From Manihot esculenta (Eukaryota; Streptophyta; Magnoliopsida; Malpighiales; Euphorbiaceae): a stretch of DNA of 64,000 bases. Every line of letters begins with the position of its first letter. Position 1 is the first letter of the stretch. A program made the position numbers and the translations under genes. The notes below the pieces were generated by a model that was not told where the DNA came from, did no database searches, and saw nothing but the letters and a program-made list of their open reading frames with translations. The stretch spans positions 30,861,691 through 30,925,690 of the forward strand of contig NC_035161.2 in the NCBI RefSeq assembly GCF_001659605.2. Reading direction: 5' to 3'. Below, one piece after another: positions 36,840-47,475 of this stretch.

Positions 36840-39800
36840 CCATTGAATTTATTAAAAAAACAATATAATAATTATTACAAATGAGACATTGCATTTAATT
36901 GTTTTTTTTAATTAATGCATAATTTAATAAAAGCTAATTTAAAATTTGAAAATTTTTTTAAAAATTAAAATTAAATAATTAAATGGAAAATATGATAAAA
37001 GTGAAGTGATTGCTTGGATATTTTACCCGTCAAAATAACCATCATTAAGACTTGCAGTGAAGTCCGAAGAAGTTAGTTGTGATAATTTTGGGAGCCCCAC
37101 CCGAACACAGAGCTTTACTCCCGAGCCTTCGGCCAAGTGGAGCTTGGATGCAGTGTGGAGTTTCATGCAATATGTCATAAGGCTGACATAATTCAACGGA
37201 TTAAGCCAAGTGTCGTAGTGCTTAAGCTGATTTTTTGGTTGAAACCGCTTCAGCCGTGACAAATAGCGTCCGAAAGCTCATGCAATGTTGCCTTCACTTT
37301 GTTCAGACTGTGTCACTGTGTCGCAGAACTATAAACCATTATTTGCTAAGTAAATACAACACTATGGATAATTGAAATGTATTTATTCTAAAAAAAATAA
37401 TTAAATTTATTAATAGAATTCAATTTATTTATATTGAAAATTAATTTAAATGTAATATAATTTAATTAATTTTTTTTATATTAAACAAATTAATCATAAA
37501 TTTAAATTGATTTATTTATTCATCTTTCTTATTATTTTTAAACTAAATATAAATATTTATTCTTTTAAATAACAACTTATTTTTATCATATTCACTAAAA
37601 AATTATTATTAATATTTTTATAACATTTAAAATCTAAATTTTAAATTTTAAAATTAATCAAAACTATATCTAAAGTAAACATTATTTCAATTAAATTAAA
37701 ATTTGATTTAAATTAAAATAAAAATGAAGTAAATGCTGATTTTTTGGTCAATTATATATATATATATAAATTAAAATAAAAATAAATATAAAAACAAAAT
37801 TTCTTTTTTTTAAAATAATTTTCATATACAAACAAATAGAACTATTAACTTTCTAATGCATGATTGTTTTCTTTAATATATCACATATTAATCACGAAAT
37901 TGAAGGTAGTTAGTAGTTAAAATTGATTATAATTAAGAAAGTTGGCTAATTAGTGGTATTTAGATTGAAGGGAAGCGGCATTAGCTCCAGGTATTTTGGA
38001 AGCTAAATACTGCCTGGGCAAAACCAGCGGCTGTGAGTGTAAGAAAAAAATTAAAAGTGAATATTCGGAGACAGCAGTCCAGTCCCAGCTGCCCCCACCA
38101 TGTCTATAATCTTCTTATTTTGCCCTAAAAATGGTCACCCACTTTCCATAATTAATTATTCGGGTATATATAAGGTCAATGGGATTAATGGAACCCTAAT
38201 TTCATCATGTATTCATGATGGGTTAACTTTGAATTTTCTCTGCCTAACTTAGTTAGGGATCATTCATTTTGACTTGTAGGTTTACTTTAAGATGGTTACG
38301 TGACAAATTTGATGAGGTTTTTAACTAAATTTATTCACAAATTGTGTTACATATATAAGTAGACAAACGGCATTTTGATCTTATTTTTCAGAGAATTAAC
38401 GAAAATTTATAATAGTCAATCATTTTCTTAAGAATAAGGATTGAATTTCATGTTTATCGCCGATCTAAATCATTTTCTTATGAAGAATGTGTGGAATCGA
38501 TGAAATTTTTTAATGTTGTTAGTTTTTTAGATTCATTCCCCCTGAAAATTAAACTAATGGGACCTCATTAATTAGGTGCCCAAAATAGATTAGCCCTCAG
38601 ATTAATCTAATCACATTCCTAGCTAGTAGCTACTTGCATAATAAAATAAGAAAAAATTTATTAATTAATTTTTTTATTAATTTTAATTATTAACTATTTT
38701 ATTATATAATTTTTATAATTTTAAAAAAATTATTAGTTAATTTCTCAATTTTATAAAAAATTTATTAAATATTTAAAATATTTTTTTATAATTATAAAAA
38801 AATTATTAATAAATTTTTTAAAATATTTTAATATAATTTTTAAAAAATAAATTGTGATTTTTTTTATAATATAATGATTAAATAGTAATTTTTTTTTATG
38901 TTATTTATAACTTGATTTAAATTGATTAAATTAAAAAAATTGAAGTTTATTTTAATTTATTGATTATTTGAAATTAAAATATTATTTTGATTATTTACTT
39001 ATTTATTTATTCTCGAAGAAAAGTTTACTTTGAATCAATTAAACAATCAAATTACGTGGAGGTTGAAATGGAAGTAAAGAAAGGGAGATACGAGGATAAG
39101 ACATGCATGTGAAAGGAATAAAGATTGGGTTGAAACCACGAGACATGCAGACGTAGAAAATGGAGACCGTGTCCTAGCTCCTGGTTTTGAGGAACACAAA
39201 CCAGAATACTGGTTTCTGGTATTTGCCTTTTTTTTTTCTCTATCACCTCAATTTCATCACGATATCTAATTTATATATTCTTTATTCCCATTTTCTATTA
39301 TAAGATATTATTTTTTAATCTTAAAATACCTCAGGAATCTATCTCATATAATTATGAAATAAAAAATTAGTGAAAATTTAATTTATCAGATTTAGTAATT
39401 TTTCTATAAAATATATATTAGTTTTGAAAACAAGTTGGGTGTTGACTGCATGCCCTAATCCCATTATTGATATGTGGAAAGTGATGGAGAATATTCACGT
39501 TGTAGGCCATCGATCTAATATCAAATCTTATTTTGTATCTATTTTCCTTTCTTTAATGATGCTTTTAAATAATATAGATAATAAAAAATCTTATACGAAG
39601 TCTATGGTTTGTCTCCTTTTATGCTTGTTCAAATTGTCGGCCAACCTCACAATGAATTGGAATTTTTTGATCTTTGTCTTCAATCGGATTCAATCTGTTG
39701 TAGCTAATTAAGTTTAACTTATTATAATTAATATTATATTAACAATATTATTTTATTGATGGTCCAATGTGTAAAAAGCCAAAATTTTAACTAGTGAATT

Positions 39801-40924
39801 ATCATTTTTTAAAAAAAAAGTTCTAGTGTTTTATATGAATTATAATCAATAATGAAAATTAAGAATCATTAACGTAGAGATTTTTTTTTTTTTTTAAACT
39901 TTCCAACCATTGAATCAATTTAAAAAGGCTAATAACAACTTACAATTTGAAGACCAGACTCAACAGCTCTAAAAATATTAAAATCTAACTCATTGAAAAA
40001 TCCAACCCTGCACAAACCAAAGGCTAGCAAGCTTAGCCCAACCCATACAACGCCTGCGCACTCTTTCACTGCCAATCCATCTTAACCCGCTGCCTACCTA
40101 TCACACAAGAGAAGCAACATAGATCCACTGCCAATCAACAATACCGACAAACTCCTCCAAACGAAGTTCCCAAATTAACCACAATAGAAGGCATGTAGCC
40201 GAAAAACGGATTCTACAATAGGCATATATATCTAAAATTGTGAAATTCCAATTAGAGCTAGTCAGAAACAAGAATCCAAACAATAACAACATCCAACTAT
40301 AGACTTCAAGATTTAGTGCATCATAATTGCCAGCTAGGGATTATTTTTCAGTATTTTTAGTCTTTTATAGTTAAGAAGTCTCTTGAAGGAGCAAACACAG
40401 TGTTACGACGATGATAAACATTAACCCAACACCACCGATAGAGACGATGTAGTAAGAGCTCAAAATCAAAATGCACAGACAACTAAAAACTCCACTTCAA
40501 CACTTATACACACAAATAAAAATAAGAATAACAAATCATGTACACACTATATACATATACATAAACCGAGCACTCTCCATCTAAAGGCGAAGGAGGCTTG
40601 AAAACGCTAAAACGGCTGCCCTCCTTTTTCACTCTATTTCTCCTTTGCCTAGTGAGATCATATGTAAACTATTTATCACCACAAAGAGAGATTGTTGTTT
40701 TATCTATATTGTTGACATAGAATAATGCACAATAATAAAATATCCAAAGTTTTTTCGTTATAATCTAACTCTAGAAATTTATTTTAATTATATTCAGCTA
40801 ATAAAAAAATTTTAATATGTATAGTCAAAATAAATATTTTAACTCTTCATGTAATAAAATCTAATATGTTTACTTTACTTAATACAATACAAATTGATGA
40901 CTACCGAAACTCAAGCAACTCAAG
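35646..40924. other. Gene-poor AT-rich region
   Basis: No gene is supported over 5.3 kb. Islands of balanced composition occur at about 35870-36070, 36280-36420, 37020-37330, 37970-38190, 39050-39230 and 39900-40650. The island at 37023-37262 is open on the minus strand but matches nothing I know. These are probably fragments of old transposons. Confidence 0.5.
36805..36837. repeat. (TA)n microsatellite
   Basis: Uninterrupted TA run of about 16 units after AAATAAGT. Confidence 0.9.
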
Positions 40925-41335
40925 TGAAAAAAAAAAACTAGGTCGAGCTAAGTACCGGCCCAATATGCAATAAGAGAACAATCTCTCACAGGTTTCAAGC
41001 CTGTCTCTCTGAGCCAAATAGGACCTGAACGTGCCCGAAGGAACCTAACCAAATGCCCATCTGCCTTCGTGGAAGGATAGACCCCGTAATGTCCGAGATC
41101 ATGTCTAAGTGGTACTAGATGAAATTAAATAGCCGCCTGACAATAGGTAAGGACACAATACATCCATACCAGCTGCCCACGTGAATTTGGCAGAGAGGTA
41201 CGGACACAGGACGACGGTTACACGCCAAAAAGACAAAAGAAAAGGGAATAAAAAGGGAAAGGGGGAGGGGGGAATAGAGACCAAACTTACTAAATCTCAC
41301 GTGAGTCTAAACCCATTTCTAGATCTTAGACATCA
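40925..41335 (+). repeat. 5' LTR of the gag-only element
   Basis: About 411 bp, from TGAAAAA...CTAGGTCGAGC to CTTAGACATCA. Contains the family core GATGAAATTAAATAGCCGCC and AATAAAAAGGGAAAGGG. Confidence 0.7.
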
Positions 41336-41815
41336 ATTGGCGCTGTTTGTGGGAAGGAAGGGATTTTAACATTATCGGAGTTCCCATTCTTATTTACCCG
41401 CTAAGATCCACATGTCAAATCTTGGCGAAAACCACACAGGAATCACCTAGAATGACCTGAGCTCGACTCAAAGAGTTCATTGTTCTCATTCTCTAGCCCA
41501 ACAACACCAGTAAACCCGTCGCCTACATTACTAAACTCCTCACCTAGCTCAACTGGAACCATGCCCTAAATCCCTTTGTCAGACCAAGAACTTCAAAACA
41601 TGACCCTCCAGCTACTAAGCACTGCCAACTAGCTAAGCCATATGTTCCAACAAAGGGGGCTCAATACCCCATTGAGCATGCCATCCATGGGAGAAGGGCT
41701 CAACCATAGCGAGCCCCAATCTACGCTGAACTATCAGATTTCCTAACAAAGTAGCAGGAGAACAGGAGAGGGAGATGGAGATGGAGAAGTGAGTCAGAGG
41801 AATGAACTAATGGCC

Positions 41816-42179
41816 CGGATGAGGGGCAGGATAGTAAGAGAGCTCATAGAAAACGACGGGGCAGAGAGCTACTCTTTTGAACCTACAGAGAGATATGACA
41901 GCGAAGAGCTGGAAGGAAGCCATTATCGTCTGGAGAAGAGGCCTCAGAGGGAGGACACAGAAGTAGATCAGAAGTTGGAAAAGTTGAAAGAACAGTCCGG
42001 ATGAGGGGTAGGATAGCAAGGGAGCTCATAGAAAACGACGAGGCATAGAGATACTCTTCTGAACCTACAGAGAGATATGACAATGAAGAGCTGGAAGGAA
42101 GCCATTACCGCCTGGAGAAGAGGCCTCGGAGGGAGGACACAAAAGTAGATCAGAAGTTGGAGAAGTTGAAAGAACAGCT
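41816..42179 (+). repeat. 182-bp tandem duplication in the gag-only element
   Basis: The unit starting CGGATGAGGGGCAGGATAG at 41816 recurs at 41998 (CGGATGAGGGGTAGGATAG) and both end TTGAAAGAACAG. Since 182 is not a multiple of 3, the duplication itself shifts the reading frame and meets a stop at 42002-42004. Confidence 0.9.
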
Positions 42180-42249
42180 TGAGGTCAAAGACAATAGCTG
42201 TCCCCTGTTGCCAACCTCATCACCATTTGTGAAGCGGATCTAGGAGGAG

Positions 42250-42885
42250 ATGATATCGAAGAAGTTTTTGAAGTCAACCTTGGAAGCCTATGACAAGACA
42301 AGAAATCCCCGAGAATATGTGTTGAATTATAAGACTTTTATGGAGTTACAGACTCACTCTAATGCTTTAATATGTAAAGTTTTCCTAACAACCCTGACAG
42401 GACCAGCTCGGGCTTGGTTCAACCGCTTGGAGTCAGGGAGCGTCAGGAACTTTGTAGACCTAGCCAACGTGTTCATTAGCAAGTTCATCATTAGAGTCCC
42501 TGTTAAAAGAAAGACGAGTTATTTGGAGACCGTCAGGCAAAGGAGGAACGAGTCCCTGAGGGAATACGTGGTCAGGTCCAACTTGAAAGCCTTGTAGATA
42601 CCGGAGCTGGATGAAGCGAGAGCGGTGGAGGCCATGCAAAAGGGCACGACTTCCCCAAAGTTATTTGGGTTTTTGTGCCGAAAGCCTTCTACTATCTTGT
42701 CAGAGATGATGAAAAGAGTGGAGAAATATATAAGGCAAGACAATGCCTTAACCATTAGCCGGTTCGCCCAGGATGACAAGGAGAGGGGAAGAGATGTTGA
42801 TGAAAAAAGGCAGAATATACCAGAGAGAAGGCAAGATAGGGGTTTAGAGGCGTTAAATAATTACCGGTGGGAGAGAAAAGAATAG
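42250..42885 (+). pseudogene. Retrotransposon gag relic
   Basis: A single frame from about 42250 to 42885 is interrupted by one TAG (42595-42597). It shows the Retrotrans_gag pattern: YKTFMELQ, then LTGPARAWFNRLESGSVRNF, FISKFI, and RQRRNESLREYVVR. A TAG also lies just upstream in frame (42241). No zinc knuckle and no protease follow. Confidence 0.75.
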
Positions 42886-42994
42886 CGACCTTATCAACCT
42901 CGCATTCCAACAGTGATCACACCTTTGAGTGTATCTAGAGCCGAGGTGCTCATGACTAATGGGCCCTAAGCCACTGGGCCCCATGCATCCCAAG

Positions 42995-43388
42995 TAAAAG
43001 AAACTAGGTCGAACTAAGCGCCGGCCTAACATGCAATAAGAGAATAATCTCTCACAAGTTCCAAGTCTGCCTCTTTGAGCCTGGATAGGACCTGAACGGG
43101 CCCAAGGGAACCTAGCCTAAATGCCCATCAGCCTCCATGGAAAGATAGACTCCCCAATGTTTGGGATCATGTCCAAGTAGTGTCGAATGGAATTAAATGG
43201 TCGTCTGACGAAAGGTAAGGACACAACACATCCATACTAGTTGCCCGCGTAAATTTGATAGAGAGGTACGGACACAGTATGGACACGTCCAAAAAGATAA
43301 AAGGAAAGAGAATAAAAAGGGAAAAAATAGAGACCAAGCTTACCAAATCTCACCTGAGCCTAAATCCATTTCCAAATCTCAGACATCA
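42995..43388 (+). repeat. 3' LTR of the gag-only element
   Basis: About 394 bp, from TAAAAGAAACTAGGTCGAAC to CTCAGACATCA. Aligns over its length with 40925-41335, with many substitutions and some indels. Confidence 0.7.
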
Positions 43389-43689
43389 CCAATAAAATTC
43401 ACAAAATTCACATTTTAGATATTTTAAGATTTATAAAGATTATTTATAAAAATATATAAAATCTTAAGTTTTAAAATTTGAATTTCATATAAAAATATCA
43501 AAATTAATGATGACCATCATTTTATTGTGATAATGGATTGAGAAGGAGGAATAAAGGGAATGCATATATAAGGAAAGGAGTGACAAAATTAAAGAGAAAA
43601 GGATGGAGAGATATTATCTTTTTATTTCTCGAGCCATCTACCATTACTTCCCCATCCATTATTCTTTTTTTCTTGCGCCATGCAAAATA
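43389..43689. other. Spacer
   Basis: AT-rich; nothing recognised. Confidence 0.5.
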
Positions 43690-44830
43690 ATGCATTATAA
43701 GGCCAAAGATGGCAATGACTACAAAAGTTAGGACAGCTCCGAAAAACTACACAGAAACCAGCCCGAAGGAAATAAATTTCGTAAAGAAAGTTTGGCAACT
43801 AGATCCGCAAAATGATTAACTGCACGAGACACCTGGAGATGCAAAAAGTGAGAACGAAAATGAAGGATAGCCAATACGGTAGAACTAATGTCCCAAGGAA
43901 GAAAAGGATGAGTACCACTACACGCTGCATGAAGAGTGGAAGAATTTGTCTCCCACTCAATAGCCCATCCAATGCCCATAAAACGCCCTCCAAAATAGCC
44001 CGAGCTTCACCAGCATCAATAGACGAACACCAGACCTTTTTAGTGAATCCAAAAAGAACAATGCCCATACTATCAGATGCAATAAAAGCTAGCGGCCAAA
44101 GAAAACTAATTGATCCACTAGAAGGGGGAGGATGCCAAGCCAAATCCATAGGCACTCTTAAGGAGGCAACCGACGAAGAGGAACGATTAGCAAAAACACC
44201 ATTAAGTTAAAATTGATGAAGATCATAAAAAATCTGGCGAGAGATATAGCATGAGGATCTGGTTGCGCCCTATTAAAAACAAAGTTATTCATTGCTTTTC
44301 AAATATGCCATAAAGTGACAATAACCATTGTGAAGAGGTAAGGGCTAGAAGATTGGAAAAGTGAAGAGTTCAACAAGTCCGCCCACCACTGAACAAAAGT
44401 AGGAAAACCAGCATAAGAAAGCTTATAGCTAGATGGGCTGAGAAACCAACTGCTCTGAAAAAATTACAAAAGAAAAATAAATGTTCAATGGTCTCAGATT
44501 GGGATTGACATACTGGGAAAAGAGAGGAATGCACTAAATATCGATAGAACAAATTAGCAAACACAGGTAAAACCCCATAAAAGTATCACCAAAGAAAGAT
44601 ATGCAACTTACGGGTGACTTGAGCAATCCAAATTCTTTTTCACAAATGGCTAGACAAATGCAAGGAGTGATCAGAATCAAAAACACGATTTATCAGGAGA
44701 CGATAACCATATCTAACTGTGTACTATTCATTGGATGTGAAATGCCAAATCCAGGAATTGCCTATACCAAGAGGAGTAACTAGAATAACTAAAATAATAG
44801 GGATCAGAGGGGCATAAAAAGCAGATGTAG
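43690..44830 (-). pseudogene. 3' part of a second decayed LINE (zinc-binding region and RNase H)
   Basis: On the minus strand, order and content match the tail of plant LINE ORF2. First comes the zf-RVT-like region: HFTSNE...YTVRYGYRLL near 44740, then FLWRYFYGVLPVFANLFYRY, and CQSQSETIEHLFFFCNFFRAV near 44470. The RNase H-like domain follows, with DLAWHPPPSSGSI (near 44145), DSMGIVLFGFTKKVW, DAGEARAILEGVLWALDG and finally FLHLQVSRAVNHFADLVAKL (near 43820). Frames change several times. The endonuclease and RT are absent, as expected for 5' truncation. It is less decayed than the LINE at 15540-17960. Confidence 0.75.
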
Positions 44831-45970
44831 TAGTCGCGGATGCTAAGTTAAACAACGATGAATAGATATTTTTATTATTATACTTTATGTTAGCTATTTA
44901 TTAACGCCACATCAACATACTTAATTTTTAGTTGTGGCATCGATTCTAATTAGTATAAAATTTTAAAATTTGGAATAAAATTTAAAAAAAAAGCTTTCTG
45001 ACTATTTGATCTTTATTAATTGAGAGAAGTCATAAACATTAAACTATTGTGTTTAATTATTCCCGAAGAGGTTAATAAAGAAAATTAATCTCAATCAAAA
45101 TCCATTTCAGAATGATTGAAACAGAACTAAGCTTAATTAATTACATATACGTACGATTCAAAAATTAATCTTTTATTATTAGTAGTAATTCATTAAAACC
45201 CTAATTATCTTCAACCATGGGCATCAATATCATGCAAGTTTTATATATAAGTACTGGAAGTTCTGCTGCTAATTGTATGATTCAAATTCTTGTTAACTAT
45301 TTAGCCTAACAAACAATTGAAACACCACTAAACCTAACCACATGATTCAATATAATTTACTAAATTAAAGCCTTCCATACTAATTAAATTGCAAATCCCT
45401 TTTTGTATCTACAATTACTGAGATACTATCAACCTAATCAAAATAAGCAAACGTTACCTATCTTTATATTTACATTCGTGAGCCCTTCGCCTCGTCTGCT
45501 TTCTCAATCAATAAAATCACAGTTTATATACATACACAAAGCAGGCTGCAGCCGTAGCCAATATACAAAGGATGAACAGGAAAAAAAATATATAAAAAAA
45601 AATAATAAAATACCATTAACCCATGTGAAAAATAATTGGTACGCATCAAATGAATTTTAATTTTAACTTACCAAGTAAAATGGGTCCTTCTAGAACAGCT
45701 GTTTATTATATAATATTAATTTTTTGGATTATATTTGCAACCTAATTAACTCATGCAAGAAAATTATGGATCGTACAAGTGTAAACCTCAATTTCTAAGG
45801 CCAATTTGAGACTAATTAGCAACAAAATGAAAAACCCAGATAAAATTAATACTGCAAAAAAGAAAAATATTAATTTTATCAACTTAAAATCTTACTATAA
45901 GCATAGCCAAGGTGTTTATAATTCACACACAGCAGTTGCTCTCTTTGGATATTTCACTCTCACGTCCATA
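44831..45970. other. Intergenic spacer
   Basis: AT-rich with no supported gene. The part next to 45971 is probably the 3' UTR of the following minus-strand gene. Confidence 0.5.
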
Positions 45971-46525
45971 TCAAGGATTTGTAATATCAGTAATGGCTCT
46001 CAAGTTCCAGATATCATCATCACAATCCTTCCAAGCTTCCTCTTGATCTTGATATTGATCACCTCCATTTACGAAATAAAGACCGTCCATCACCTCCCAG
46101 TATCGGCGGAAATCCCATATGGAAGTTCCACTCCACATCCATTGCTCCTCATAACTCCAGCTCAATGGCCACTCCTCCCACCACTCTGGCTCTCCTTCCC
46201 ATTTCTCCAGCATCACGCCCTTCGCTGCTGCAACAGCTTCTTCATTGTAACCTTGTCCGCTTTTCTTCTTCTCCAACATGGATGCTGTTCTTTTAGCCCT
46301 GCCGCGGACAAAGTAATGAGGTTTCGCATTTTCTTTGTGCCCATGTTTCCGAGCTTTTGCTTGGATTCCTGCCCTCCTTGAGCTATAGTCTTTTTCTTCT
46401 CTGCTTCTATTTCTCCTCTCATCTTCATACACTGAGCTCACTTTGGCTCTCTTCATTGTGCAGCCAAAGGGAAAGAGACCCAAGGGGAGTGAAGAGAGGC
46501 TGCGTCTTTGTCCAGGTGGGTTCAT
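45971..46525 (-). CDS. Uncharacterised tryptophan-rich acidic plant protein
   Basis: Intronless frame of 184 residues on the minus strand, in a stretch of balanced composition between AT-rich flanks. The N-terminal half is basic (MKRAKVSS, RRNRSREEKDYSSRRAG, ARKHGHKENAKPHYFVRGRAKR) and could be nuclear-targeting. The C-terminal half is acidic and exceptionally rich in tryptophan (EKWEGEPEWWEEWPLSWSY, WMWSGTSIWDFRRYWEVMDG, AWKDCDDDIWNL). No signal peptide or membrane segment is seen. The reading pattern resembles short plant-conserved proteins of unknown function, but I cannot name the family. The start at 46525 is taken as first in frame; Met24 (46456, MKRAKVSS) is an alternative. No damage is seen. 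Confidence 0.6.
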   Translation of the reverse strand: MNPPGQRRSLSSLPLGLFPFGCTMKRAKVSSVYEDERRNRSREEKDYSSRRAGIQAKARKHGHKENAKPHYFVRGRAKRTASMLEKKKSGQGYNEEAVAAAKGVMLEKWEGEPEWWEEWPLSWSYEEQWMWSGTSIWDFRRYWEVMDGLYFVNGGDQYQDQEEAWKDCDDDIWNLRAITDITNP

Positions 46526-47059
46526 TACTCATATAAAGTGGCCTCTAAGGATTTGGACCAGAACCATGCTGAAATAGGTTTTCTGTTTCAGTTTCTAGGG
46601 CTCCAGATTTTCTCGAGAAAAAGGAAAAAGAAGATGACGATATGCAATGAATATAAAACGAACACCAAATCGCGAGTGAAGAAACTTTAAGTTTGAGTCC
46701 TTAATTCTTTCTTATAATAAAATATCGCCAGATGGAAGAAGAAGCGCATGCGTGCGTTTCTCTTGCTTTATACGTGGCCATGCACGTAGGGCAACGTTGA
46801 GATGTGACCATGCAATTTACGGGACCCACTTTCCGACGAGGAGACTCTGGTTTTGATTTTTAGTATTACTTATTAATTCATATCATATGCAAATTTCTTT
46901 GTTTAATTAACAAAAAGAAAATATATAAAAATAATTAGTATTTTTTACATTTATATTACAAAATAAAAAATTCATGCATGTAAGGAACCTATGAATATTT
47001 ATTAATAAATTTTAATTTAATAATTTTAAAATATAACGAATTTAAATCCTAACGAATAC
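46526..47059. other. Upstream region of the tryptophan-rich gene
   Basis: Contains the presumed minus-strand promoter and leader. TTTATATT on the minus strand near 46650 could be a TATA box. An AT-rich stretch follows. Confidence 0.4.
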
Positions 47060-47475
47060 CAATTAATGACCGTTGGGCTTCCCCATTTATAGCAAGGCCT
47101 GGCCTTAAAAGAAGGACGCAAGTCCAAAGTCCACAAGGTTTTTTTCAAAACCGACTAGTTCCACGAGGCGAGCCTCGACTCGATAACGAGAAATAGGTCG
47201 GATAAGTTACATGCGTGAATCCATTTGAAGGGAGACTAGTTCGGTGACGTGACAAAAAGTAGGGGACCAGGCCTAGTCACTTCGCAATCCTGCCCGCATG
47301 TGCGCCGAGGAGAATTAAATGGCCACCTAGCGTGGAGAGAGATTTTGACACATCCGTACGTACGAAACTGAGTAACAAAGACAGGTGGCACTGTAGCAAA
47401 AAGGCAGTTATACATCACTAGCAGACAGGAGAAGAAATAGAAGTTTTCTTCTTCCTTCAGCTTCCTTCGCTCCAG
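47060..47475 (+). repeat. LTR remnant, AAATTAAATGGCCGC family
   Basis: Shows GTCACTTCGCAATCCTGCC, GCCGAGGAGAATTAAATGGCC, ACACATCCGTACGTACGAA and GGTGGCACTGTAGCAAAAAG in the same order as the copy at 18640-19090. The 3' end is diverged or lost. Confidence 0.65.

Larger units (their letters stand above)
40925..43388 (+). mobile_element. Small non-autonomous LTR element with only a gag relic (TR-GAG type)
   Basis: Two related LTRs (40925-41335 and 42995-43388) in direct orientation flank about 1.66 kb. The first LTR is followed by ATTGGCGCTGTTTGTGGG, a usual plant Gypsy-type primer-binding region. The only coding relic is a retrotransposon gag domain (42250-42885). There is no trace of protease, reverse transcriptase or integrase, so the element needed an autonomous helper. 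The flanks TCAAG and CCAAT do not form a clean target duplication, and the LTRs differ at many sites, so the insertion is old. Confidence 0.75.

Noticed and set aside
43812..44210. 132-codon plus-strand open frame
   Set aside because: It lies opposite the LINE RNase H relic, which explains the sequence better.
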